This document shows positions 1-6,570 of a stretch of 6,570 bases of DNA, one piece after another (position 1 is the stretch's first letter; each line of letters starts with the position of its first letter). This DNA is from Planctomycetaceae bacterium. GTDB taxonomy: Bacteria > Planctomycetota > Planctomycetia > Planctomycetales > Planctomycetaceae. Location of the stretch: positions 1 through 6,570 of the forward strand of contig JAGQQQ010000044.1 in NCBI GenBank assembly GCA_020426125.1. Reading direction: 5' to 3'. The position numbers and the translations under genes are program-made. Below the pieces are notes generated by a model. The model worked only from the letters and a program-made list of their open reading frames with translations, was not told the origin of the DNA and made no database searches.

Positions 1-472
1 CGATCACGCAGGGCTCGTTGACGAAGATCCCTCCGCAGACTTCCAGGTCAAACTGGCACTTGGGGACGGTGGCCATCTTCCGGCCCCGGACGCAGTCGGC
101 ATAGGCGGGGATCTCGACGCCGTGGCAGACACTGGCGACCGGCTTGTTCTCTGCGAAGAAGTGTTTCGTGGCCCGCACAAGATGTTCGTCGTACCGAATG
201 TATTCTGGAGCCCGTCCGCCAGAGAACAGAATGCCGAGATAGTCTTCTGGCTGAATGTCTTGAAACGCGATATCCGCGTCGATGGTGTAGCCTTCCCATT
301 CTTTGGTGATGGTCCACCCCGGCTTCACTTCGTGGAGCACCATCTGGTACTTCCGTTTTTCCGGGGCCGCCACGACGGGCTGGAATCCCGACTCAATCAA
401 GCGGTAATAGGGATACATGGTGTCCAGCGTCTCGGTGGCGTCACCGACGATGATCAGGACTTGATGGGGCAT
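1..472 (-). CDS. DJ-1/PfpI family protein, 3' end beyond window
   Basis: The first 157 residues of a cytosolic DJ-1/PfpI (class I glutamine amidotransferase-like) protein are visible; the family is usually near 170-200 residues, so perhaps 30-40 are missing past the left edge. The start ATG lies at 472 on the minus strand and opens with a beta strand, MPHQVLIIVGDATETLD. The family signature is clear. E14 sits where the conserved acidic residue contacts the nucleophile, followed by MYPYYRLIESGF (19-30). SGGRAPEY (84-91) precedes the nucleophile elbow ASVCHG (113-118), with C116 and H117 as the expected catalytic pair. RGRKMAT (129-135) follows, as in PfpI proteins. Members include proteases, deglycase-like enzymes and chaperones, so the exact reaction cannot be assigned. 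The gene is divergent from the exporter operon and need not share its function. There is no signal peptide. Five cysteines (116, 127, 139, 146, 155) cluster in the C-terminal part. Confidence 0.9.
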   Translation of the reverse strand, partial: MPHQVLIIVGDATETLDTMYPYYRLIESGFQPVVAAPEKRKYQMVLHEVKPGWTITKEWEGYTIDADIAFQDIQPEDYLGILFSGGRAPEYIRYDEHLVRATKHFFAENKPVASVCHGVEIPAYADCVRGRKMATVPKCQFDLEVCGGIFVNEPCVI

Positions 473-493
473 GGTCTGATCCGTATTTCTGAA

Positions 494-522
494 ATCAAAG
501 GCGGAAAGGGGACAGTTCTCAA
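494..522 (-). promoter_or_regulatory. Possible sigma70-type promoter for the PfpI-family gene
   Basis: Read on the minus strand, TTGAGA (522-517) matches the -35 consensus at five of six bases. It is followed after exactly 17 bases by TTTGAT (499-494), which matches the -10 consensus at four of six. Transcription would begin near 487, giving a leader of about 15 bases before the ATG at 472. A small palindrome ATTTC-T-GAAAT (485-495) overlaps the -10 and the predicted start point. This is a by-eye consensus match only; planctomycete promoters are poorly characterised. Confidence 0.3.
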
Positions 523-737
523 AAACATCGAATTGGGTTCGGAGTGACGGGGCATTTTGAAGGGGAACAACCAACCTTCGCAAGCATATCGGCCTCGACT
601 GCCCGAGATTTCGAACATTGTTTCACGATCAATTCTGTCCGTCGCGTCCGGTCCGGGAAGTTTCTACACTACGATCGCATTCCTCACGGTCGCAATTCCC
701 TTCTTGCTTCATCTGATGTTCCGTTCATGCCTCCTTG

Positions 738-744
738 GGAGGAG
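738..744 (+). promoter_or_regulatory. Ribosome binding site GGAGGAG deciding a TTG start
   Basis: GGAGGAG at 738-744 is an almost ideal anti-16S match. It ends four bases before the in-frame TTG at 749. It is the best Shine-Dalgarno site in the window; the alternative ATG at 716 has only pyrimidine-rich sequence upstream. It is the main reason for placing the start at 749. Confidence 0.5.
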
Positions 745-748
745 TTCC

Positions 749-3163
749 TTGTCCCGTTTTGTTCGATTGATTCTGTTTTGCGTCATTTCCTTGTGTTGGT
801 TCGGAAGCCTGCGGGGTGAGGATGTTCGTTTGTCTCAACCGCCGACACCCATCGGTCGGAGGATTCTTCGATTTGACACCTGGAATCAGATGGTCTTCCA
901 TATTCAGAATCGGAGTGAGTCTGATGCGGAGTTTGTCGTTGCCTCTTTTTTTGATGACGAGCCTCAGCAGCAGTATGGGGCTCGCGTCTGGGTCCCGGCG
1001 AAGTCAACTCGAGGAGGTTGGTTTCTTCTCAAAACACCACCGGCGAAAAATCCCCTTGAAGATGTTGAGCCCAAGGATTTTCAAACGCTGGTTTTGGGGG
1101 GTGATGGTTCCAATGAAGTCGCTGTCGCTTCGGACAACGATCGGAGATTGCATTCCGGCTATGTTCGAAACGCAAAATGGTCGTCTCCCGTTTTGTTGAT
1201 CTCTGATCCGGCTGACACCACGAATGTCAAGGTCGCGGAGATCTTCGCCTTGCTCCGAAAGCAGGATGCGCACCTTCTCCGGCAGGGAGATTTCCCTTAT
1301 TCCGCGATGGCGTACGACGGGCTCCAGACAGTCATCCTCGCATCCGAACGCATTGGCAGTTCTTCCCGAGCCCTGGAAGCTCTACGGGAGTGGGTGTACG
1401 GGGGGGGCACACTCTGGATTCAATTAGAGAAGACAGGAGAAGGAGTCGCCAATGCATTGCTTTCGGATGATGCGAGTGTGTCCGTGGTCGACAAGCTGGA
1501 ACTGATGCGGACGGAAATCGAACAGGCTCCCGGCAGCACGCTGATCTATCCTCGAAAGCGGATCGACCTTGAGAAGCCGCTTCCCGTTTGGCGAGTCGTT
1601 TCACACGGGCTCGATCCTCTGATCCATTTCGATGATTGGCCTGCCTTCTTTGTTCAGCGACATGGGCGTGGCGCCGTCTTTCTCACGACGTTCGACGGAG
1701 AGATCCTATTCGAACAGCAGTCCTTTCAGGAGAGAGCACAGATTCAACCCGTTCGCCCGACGTTGTTGGGGCAAATTCTTCGTGACGAAATCCAACCTTC
1801 GAATGATCTCAAGGAATCGGAGGAGTCTCGCTGGCCGGAGTTTGCGCGTCAATATATTGGCTATCAGGTCACCTCCAAGGCCACGGTGTTCACAATTCTC
1901 GCTCTGTTCTGCCTGTTCATTATGGTTCTCGGCGTTTGGTCCTGGATGACTCACGACTTCGCTCGGGCGTTTTGGATCGCGCCGGGGATCGCGATCCTGA
2001 CGACGACGGCACTGTTGGTCGTCGGAAGCCAGTCCCGGGCGACCGTGAAGTCTCCACATGCCCAAGTCCAATTTGCCATGGTGGATCGGGAAGGCCAGAC
2101 TCGGATTCAAGGAGGCCGAGCGGTTTTTCGCCTTTCGGCAGATCAAGATGAAATCGTCCTGAACGAAGATGGCTCACTCAGCTTTTCCGATGAATTGCGG
2201 GGGGCACCGGCCCGTGCCCTGCGGACGGACGAAAACCTTCAGGTTTGGAACAACCTGAACCTGCCATCTGGCCCAGAGACTTCGGAACTTGTTGTTTATC
2301 GAGAAAGGGCTCCCGTTCAGGCGGAGTTCACGCTGAATCGCGATGGTTTGATCGGACAGATCCAAGGTGGGGGAGTGGACGATTTTCGTGAGGGAATGCT
2401 TCTGTTTCCTTCCGGGTCTCGAAGCAATTTGCGTCGGGATCCTCAAGGCCGGCTTTTGAGTACATCGGAAGACGTGTTGGCAGAAGGCGAGTATCTCGCC
2501 CAGGCGATTTTGGACCAGCGTGGTCAATGGAAAAGGGACCTCATGCAAAGCGTGCTGAGTGGAAGTCAGCGATTTCCTCAGACGATCCAGGCGTTTTATT
2601 GGGGGGCTCCGATTCCGCTTGATTTCGGGAGCGATCCCCCGGAAGACGTGGTGGGAGATGTGTTGTTTCAGATCCCTGTTGAGTTAAAACGTCCTGCTCC
2701 GGGGACGGAGTTTGCTTTGCCGTCTCCCCTGTTGTATTTCGAGTCCATTCCGCACCCCAGTTGGGGCGCGTCAACCGTGTACCGCAATCGTGACAGAACC
2801 TGGACGGAAACGACAATCCCGGAAAGCCGCACGACGTTGCGAGTCTCGCTCCCTCGGGAATTGGCACCTTTGGAGATTTCATCGCTCGCAATTCGCTTGG
2901 ACCTCCGAGTCCCACAACGGGAGGTGAAAATCTTCACCGTTTCGGAGGAATTCGAAGACCGGCTGTTAACGACGCTCGACAGCCCAGTCGGTCAATTCGA
3001 TTTGGAACTGGTCTCTTCGGATGAGTTGCGGGGCGACCCTGACAACATCGTCACGCTGCTGATCCACGTTGGCAGCGTTCCGGATCTGGAGGATCTCAAC
3101 CCCAACACCACCAGTTGGCAGATTGAGCGATTCTCTATCCAAGGCCGGGCGAAGTCGCTTTGA
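749..3163 (+). CDS. Large exported two-TM protein with degenerate amidotransferase-like domain, ABC-exporter associated
   Basis: This 804-residue protein has no function I can name. From the TTG at 749 it begins with a typical signal peptide or anchor, MSRFVRLILFCVISLCWFGS, likely cut near residue 23. Residues about 24-130 look beta-rich, possibly Ig-like. Residues about 145-230 look like a Rossmann or class I amidotransferase-type fold: a strand VLLISDP, a helix, a strand TVILASE, then LREWVYGGGTLWIQ (about 212-225). No nucleophilic cysteine is present, and the predicted mature non-membrane parts contain no cysteine at all. Two membrane helices at about 380-400 and 408-426 are joined by a very short loop, so the N-terminal half and the beta-rich C-terminal region (427-804) both face outside the cytoplasm. 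This arrangement recalls GldG-like auxiliary subunits of ABC-2 systems, and the next genes encode such an ATPase and permease. Alternative starts are ATG 716 (11 more residues) and TTG 557 (64 more). Confidence 0.75.
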   Translation: MSRFVRLILFCVISLCWFGSLRGEDVRLSQPPTPIGRRILRFDTWNQMVFHIQNRSESDAEFVVASFFDDEPQQQYGARVWVPAKSTRGGWFLLKTPPAKNPLEDVEPKDFQTLVLGGDGSNEVAVASDNDRRLHSGYVRNAKWSSPVLLISDPADTTNVKVAEIFALLRKQDAHLLRQGDFPYSAMAYDGLQTVILASERIGSSSRALEALREWVYGGGTLWIQLEKTGEGVANALLSDDASVSVVDKLELMRTEIEQAPGSTLIYPRKRIDLEKPLPVWRVVSHGLDPLIHFDDWPAFFVQRHGRGAVFLTTFDGEILFEQQSFQERAQIQPVRPTLLGQILRDEIQPSNDLKESEESRWPEFARQYIGYQVTSKATVFTILALFCLFIMVLGVWSWMTHDFARAFWIAPGIAILTTTALLVVGSQSRATVKSPHAQVQFAMVDREGQTRIQGGRAVFRLSADQDEIVLNEDGSLSFSDELRGAPARALRTDENLQVWNNLNLPSGPETSELVVYRERAPVQAEFTLNRDGLIGQIQGGGVDDFREGMLLFPSGSRSNLRRDPQGRLLSTSEDVLAEGEYLAQAILDQRGQWKRDLMQSVLSGSQRFPQTIQAFYWGAPIPLDFGSDPPEDVVGDVLFQIPVELKRPAPGTEFALPSPLLYFESIPHPSWGASTVYRNRDRTWTETTIPESRTTLRVSLPRELAPLEISSLAIRLDLRVPQREVKIFTVSEEFEDRLLTTLDSPVGQFDLELVSSDELRGDPDNIVTLLIHVGSVPDLEDLNPNTTSWQIERFSIQGRAKSL

Positions 3164-3196
3164 TTTTTTTTGGTGTCTGACCGGCCGTCTGACACC
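3164..3196. repeat. T8 tract plus 25-base imperfect hairpin, REP-like candidate
   Basis: Directly after the upstream stop codon come eight T (3164-3171), then GGTGTC (3172-3177) and its exact complement GACACC (3191-3196). Inside, GAC (3179-3181) pairs with GTC (3187-3189) around a five-base loop CGGCC, with a single T-T mismatch at 3178/3190. That makes nine base pairs in 25 bases. GTCTGAC also occurs twice as a direct repeat (3175-3181 and 3187-3193). The T tract lies on the 5' side of the hairpin on the plus strand, and on the minus strand the hairpin is followed by A residues, so it is not an ordinary intrinsic terminator in either direction. It may be a dispersed palindromic element or an mRNA stability or processing hairpin in the operon. 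Confidence 0.5.
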
Positions 3197-3223
3197 CATT
3201 TCGACCCGATTCAGGCAGAATGC

Positions 3224-4240
3224 ATGATGTCAAAGAATGACGAACCGATCGTGGTGATCGAACACCTGACGAAGAGATATGGTGGTTTCGTCGCAGTCGA
3301 CGATCTCAACCTGACTTTGGAACGTGGGCGGATCCTGGGGTTCATCGGACCGAATGGAGCCGGAAAAACGACGACGATCAAGGTTCTCGTCGGTCACGCT
3401 CGCCCCACTTCCGGGTTCGCCCGTATCAATGGGGTCGACTGCACTAGGGAACCCGGAAAGATCAAAAAACTGGTTGGTTACATGCCGGACCGATTCGGGG
3501 CCTACGACAATATGAGGGTCCGTGAATACCTCGACTTTTTTGGGGCGGCATTTGGGATCCCTCGAAAAGTTCGTCGCAAACGGATCGAAGAGGTGATGGA
3601 AACGGCAGGCATCACGCATATGAAGGACCTCTTCGTCGAGAGCCTGAGTCATGGAATGCAGCAGCGCGTCGGCATTACCCGAACGCTTCTGCACGATCCG
3701 GACCTGCTGATACTTGATGAGCCAGCCAATGGGCTGGATCCCCGCGCCCGCATTGAGATTCGGGAGTTGTTGCTTCATCTCGCTGAGTTAGGAAAAACGT
3801 TGATTGTGACCAGTCACATTCTTCCGGAGCTTTCCCGAATCTGCGACGAGGTGGCAATCATCAGCCAGGGGAAACTCAGGGCGAGCGGGACCTTGGAACA
3901 GATTCTCCGCCAGGTTCATCAAAGGCGGATCTGGGAGGTCATGCTGACGAATGCCGAGCAGTTGCCGGCCCTGGAACACAAGCTTCGGGAATCCCTTGAG
4001 TCAGATGCCGAAGTCGACGTCTCACCGGCGGAAGCGACCGTCCGATGTCAGACGGTCGCGGATGACGAAAAGATTCAACGGGTCCTCCATCAACTCGTGG
4101 TGGATCAATTTCCAGTCGTTCAATTCCGGGAAATTCAACTCGATTTAGAGGAAACTTTTATGACGGTCACAAAGGGTGACCAGGCGGAGACGACCCAAAA
4201 GGTCGAAACCAAGTCGGAAACGAGGAGTGCCGTCACATGA
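3224..4240 (+). CDS. ABC-2 type transporter ATP-binding protein
   Basis: This cytosolic 338-residue nucleotide-binding subunit would power the permease encoded next. All core motifs are present: Walker A GPNGAGKT (42-49), Walker B LLILDE (161-166) with catalytic E166, D-loop NGLDP (169-173), and H-loop histidine 198 in VTSHIL. The signature is LSHGMQQR (141-148), the LSxGMxQR variant common in ABC-2 exporters. At the Q-loop the usual glutamine is replaced: GYMPDRFG (85-92) has D89. An accessory region of about 100 residues after residue 220 ends in ETFMTVT followed by a polar tail; such C-terminal extensions are typical of ABC-2 exporter ATPases. The start is the first of two adjacent ATGs (3224, 3227), chosen because it puts the usual IEHLTKRYGG strand near the N-terminus; an in-frame TTG at 3170 would lie inside the T tract and hairpin. 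Only a weak AGG-type site precedes it. The stop overlaps the permease start as ATGA, which suggests coupled translation. The substrate is unknown. Confidence 0.95.
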   Translation: MMSKNDEPIVVIEHLTKRYGGFVAVDDLNLTLERGRILGFIGPNGAGKTTTIKVLVGHARPTSGFARINGVDCTREPGKIKKLVGYMPDRFGAYDNMRVREYLDFFGAAFGIPRKVRRKRIEEVMETAGITHMKDLFVESLSHGMQQRVGITRTLLHDPDLLILDEPANGLDPRARIEIRELLLHLAELGKTLIVTSHILPELSRICDEVAIISQGKLRASGTLEQILRQVHQRRIWEVMLTNAEQLPALEHKLRESLESDAEVDVSPAEATVRCQTVADDEKIQRVLHQLVVDQFPVVQFREIQLDLEETFMTVTKGDQAETTQKVETKSETRSAVT

Positions 4241-5895
4241 ATCCAGTCGCCCATCGGGAGTGTCTCGGGACGTTTCGGTCCCCTCGCTCCCTGACGCTGA
4301 TCATGGTCCCCGCTATCCTATCATCCGGCCTGATCGCTTTTCAGTGGCCCTCTGAAGCGGTCATTTCGCAAACGGGGAATCTCTCCGCCGAAGTGTTCGC
4401 CCTGTTTGGCTATTGCCTCACGGCGATCGTCTGTCTTCTCACTCCGATTCATCCCTCGGTTTCATTGGTGAAGGAGAAAATCCGAGGCACGCTCCAACTG
4501 TTGTTTCATACCCCGTTGCCTTCCTGGCGAATCTTTGAGGGCAAATTGACAGGTGCCGTGGTCCCGTTGCTCCTGACGTTGATGATGACCGTTCCCGGCG
4601 CGGCGGCCTGTTACACCATGGGAGGGATTACGATTCGTGATCATCTGGGGCCACTTTACCTCGTGCTCCTCCTGACCACGGTTCAACTCTCATCCTTGGC
4701 TTTGCTCGTCAGTATTTCCAGCCGAAGCATTGATACGGCGGTCCGCTCGAGCTATGGATGGACACTGGGACTGGTGATCGGTTCCCTGGGCCCCTATCAA
4801 GTTCTTCAAGGATCGGAAGATCAAACCAAAGTCATGATCGCCGACTGGCTTCGGCACCTGTCTCCATTGCCCGCACTCGCTGAGATCCTGGGCCATCAGG
4901 CGATTGGTGGGCAAGGAATGGTAGCCAGCTCAAGCAGTTTCACGCGGTATCTGATCGCCGCCAGTGTCTCGATCGCGTTGTTTGCCATCTTGACAATGAG
5001 TCGGCTACACATCCGCATTTTCGACATTTCCCGGGATTCGGGCACGATGACGGAAGACCGCGCGCTCGGACAACGGTTGATCCGCCGGTTATTGTTTCTT
5101 GTTGACCCCCAGAGGCGTTCCTGGAGTATTGGGAATTGGACCAATCCGATATTGATCAAGGAACTCCGCTGCCGGAAATTTGGGCGAGCGACCTGGATTC
5201 TACGACTCATCGCAATCTGTGCCGTCGCATCGATCGCATTGACGTATTTTGCGGCCACCGGAGTCAAAAATTGGACGGTCGAATTCATCGGCGGACTGCT
5301 GGTGGTTTTTCAGATGACCCTGATTGTCCTGCTCGCTCCTGGCATGTCTGCGGGACTGATTCCAAGCGAAATCGAATCGGGAGGCTGGGCGATGTTGCGT
5401 GCGACCCCCCAATCGTCTTTTTCCATCGCTCTGGGAAAGTTGCTGAGCGCCGTTTGGACGATGCTCCTGGTCCTGTGCGCCACCCTTCCCGGATATCTCC
5501 TAATGATTTATCTGAAACCGATCCTCGAACAGCAGGTCGTCATGGTGATTCAGAGCCTGTTGTTGGCGACGTTGTTTCTGGTCGTCGTGAGCGCCGCGAT
5601 GGGGGCCTTTTTTCGCCGAAGCATTCCAGCCACGGTTGCGGCATATTGTGTCGCGGGGGCGTTGACGGCCGTGCCCCTGTTGATCTGGATGGGGCGCGAC
5701 GCCCCATTTGGCTATCGGGCAGTCCGCTGGGCATTGCTCGTTGATCCCATCTCGGCTCCGCTCGCGGTCATGCGGAGCAATGGATTCGAGGATTATCGGC
5801 TGCTTCCTGGAAACTGGTACTTTCTGATCGGGGGAGCATTGGTTGGGCTCTTCCTATTTTGGTTCCAGACCGTTCGGCTCAGTCGGCCCGATTAG
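4237..5895 (+). CDS. ABC-2 type transporter permease, tandem-duplicated
   Basis: This 552-residue integral membrane protein is the membrane part of the exporter. About twelve hydrophobic helices are visible. Six fall in the N-terminal half (about 19-36, 53-70, 107-127, 137-160, 173-190, 238-254). Six fall in the C-terminal half (about 318-340, 350-368, 403-426, 434-457, 463-486, 528-546). A polar, basic and probably cytoplasmic linker (255-302) joins them. Each half opens with an NP..x..E element (N2-P3...E8 and N303-P304...E309). Each also has a matching segment before its third helix (78-108 and 376-406), sharing the glutamate, a glycine, TP, and GKL..AV. This suggests an internal duplication of a six-helix ABC-2 unit, so one chain could replace a permease dimer. 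The start ATG overlaps the ATPase stop (ATGA), so translation is probably coupled. There is no signal peptide, as expected. The transported substrate cannot be inferred. Confidence 0.9.
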   Translation: MNPVAHRECLGTFRSPRSLTLIMVPAILSSGLIAFQWPSEAVISQTGNLSAEVFALFGYCLTAIVCLLTPIHPSVSLVKEKIRGTLQLLFHTPLPSWRIFEGKLTGAVVPLLLTLMMTVPGAAACYTMGGITIRDHLGPLYLVLLLTTVQLSSLALLVSISSRSIDTAVRSSYGWTLGLVIGSLGPYQVLQGSEDQTKVMIADWLRHLSPLPALAEILGHQAIGGQGMVASSSSFTRYLIAASVSIALFAILTMSRLHIRIFDISRDSGTMTEDRALGQRLIRRLLFLVDPQRRSWSIGNWTNPILIKELRCRKFGRATWILRLIAICAVASIALTYFAATGVKNWTVEFIGGLLVVFQMTLIVLLAPGMSAGLIPSEIESGGWAMLRATPQSSFSIALGKLLSAVWTMLLVLCATLPGYLLMIYLKPILEQQVVMVIQSLLLATLFLVVVSAAMGAFFRRSIPATVAAYCVAGALTAVPLLIWMGRDAPFGYRAVRWALLVDPISAPLAVMRSNGFEDYRLLPGNWYFLIGGALVGLFLFWFQTVRLSRPD

Positions 5896-5932
5896 AGGCC
5901 TTGACCGTTTTCGGATTCTCTCTTCTTTGTCA

Positions 5933-6570
5933 ATGAAACGTTCCATGCGACGAGTGTTCCTCCCCCCCCAGCAGTTTGGTTGTCGGAATCCCTCCCCGGT
6001 TTGGCGAGTTTCTCAGGTTCTCGTTATTCTCGTTGGCCTCATCATGGTCGGGGAGGCGCAAGAGGCCGGTCCCATCGTTCCGGAGGGGCCAAGGCCATTT
6101 CTCCACTTCGAACGGGAACCGGAGTATGACCTGCCAGAACTCAAATTTCTTCACGAAAAAGGAGTCATCCCTCTGTGGTTGAAGGCCTTGAAGCGAACTG
6201 AGGACGAGCTGACTCTTCGCGTCGCGGAGGCTCTCCTGGTCGCTTGGAATATGGGATTCTCGGAGGTCAACAAGGACATTGGCGACGACTTGTTGGAGGC
6301 CTTTCAGAAGACCCAGGATGTGACAGCCCGCATTGGTCTTGCACGTGTGTTGATTGCGATGGACGTGAAAAACGCCTCCGATCTCTTCGCTGCCGCGGTC
6401 ACACCGGACAGTTACTCGCTCTGTGAGGTGTTAGAGCCGGCTCTCGCACGTTGGGGGCATGAGCCCACCATCAAAAGAAATCTTGCACGACTCAATGATC
6501 AAAATACCCTCGACGTCTGGAAACGGCTTGCGATCCGGGTTCTCGGAGAGTCGAGTTCAACGCAAGCTCA
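5933..6570 (+). CDS. Exported helical-repeat (HEAT-like) protein, 3' end beyond window
   Basis: The frame is open from ATG 5933 to the right edge (212 residues, no stop), so this is the N-terminal part of a longer gene. A basic n-region precedes a hydrophobic stretch VLVILVGLIMVG (29-40) and a possible cleavage site GEA-QE after A42, so the protein is probably exported or membrane-anchored. From about residue 90 on the sequence is a series of amphipathic helices, such as LRVAEALLVAW, ARIGLARVLIAM and VLEPALARWG. They are spaced like HEAT or TPR-type repeats, but I cannot assign the repeat class firmly. The gene begins 37 bases after the permease stop with no terminator between, so it is probably in the same operon. 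No Shine-Dalgarno site is visible. An in-frame ATG at 5945 is an alternative start. Codons 10-12 contain a run of eight C (5962-5969). The function is unknown; a protein-binding scaffold is one possibility. Confidence 0.65.
   Translation, partial: MKRSMRRVFLPPQQFGCRNPSPVWRVSQVLVILVGLIMVGEAQEAGPIVPEGPRPFLHFEREPEYDLPELKFLHEKGVIPLWLKALKRTEDELTLRVAEALLVAWNMGFSEVNKDIGDDLLEAFQKTQDVTARIGLARVLIAMDVKNASDLFAAAVTPDSYSLCEVLEPALARWGHEPTIKRNLARLNDQNTLDVWKRLAIRVLGESSSTQA

Larger units (their letters stand above)
473..748. other. Divergent intergenic region
   Basis: This stretch separates the leftward PfpI-type gene from the rightward operon. Besides the candidate leftward promoter, it contains an open frame continuous with the downstream gene, from a TTG at 557. 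That frame would add residues with an extra hydrophobic stretch (YTTIAFLTVAIPFLLHLMF) ahead of what looks like a normal signal peptide, so I treat it as non-coding or leader sequence. No convincing -35/-10 pair was found for the rightward operon. No hairpin terminator, tRNA or repeat was seen. Confidence 0.45.

Noticed and set aside
485..495. Palindrome ATTTC-T-GAAAT just upstream of the PfpI-family gene, as a repressor operator
   Set aside because: The arms are only five bases long and such palindromes are common by chance. I mention it beside the candidate promoter but do not call it a site.
122..547. Plus-strand open frame opposite the PfpI-family gene
   Set aside because: The minus strand in this stretch encodes a protein with clear family motifs, so the plus-strand frame is its shadow.
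665..670. TACACT as a -10 element for the operon
   Set aside because: There is no acceptable -35 at 16-18 bases upstream; the sequence there is TCGCGT.
3164..3196. Hairpin and T tract as an intrinsic terminator
   Set aside because: The T tract lies before the hairpin on the plus strand, and on the minus strand the hairpin is followed by A residues, so neither direction has the stem-then-U order.
4896..5288. 130-codon minus-strand frame opposite the permease gene
   Set aside because: The permease frame shows coherent membrane helices across this region, and the opposite frame has no recognisable motif or ribosome binding site.
5136..5744. 202-codon plus-strand frame inside the permease gene
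   Set aside because: It is an out-of-frame shadow of the permease, with arginine-, glycine- and aspartate-rich composition and no recognisable domain.

Overview
The window looks like a piece of a Planctomycetota chromosome. The reasons are indirect: moderate GC (roughly 55% by eye), weak or absent Shine-Dalgarno sites before most genes, a PfpI-like protein of a type I associate with that phylum, and a very large exported protein of unknown function sitting with an ABC-2 exporter and a helical-repeat protein. No marker gene fixes the taxonomy, so this is an inference.

Layout. Positions 1-472 hold the 5' part of a minus-strand DJ-1/PfpI family gene that runs off the left edge. Positions 473-748 are a divergent intergenic stretch with one plausible promoter for the leftward gene and a strong ribosome binding site for the rightward gene. 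From 749 to the right edge, four plus-strand genes form a probable operon: a roughly 800-residue exported protein with two membrane segments and a degenerate amidotransferase-like domain; an ABC-2 type ATPase; a 552-residue permease that overlaps the ATPase gene by ATGA; and, 37 bases on, an exported helical-repeat protein cut by the right edge. The only notable non-coding structure is a 25-base imperfect hairpin preceded by eight T residues, between the first two operon genes.

How the genes may work together. The ATPase and the permease are a convincing transporter pair. The permease appears to be two ABC-2 permease units in one chain, so one polypeptide could supply both membrane halves of the transporter. 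The large upstream protein exposes two big domains outside the cytoplasm and ties them to the membrane by a tight two-helix hairpin. Its arrangement recalls the auxiliary subunits of Gld-type ABC systems (GldG with GldA and GldF). The substrate cannot be read from the sequence. No RNA gene, CRISPR array, insertion sequence or phage gene was seen.
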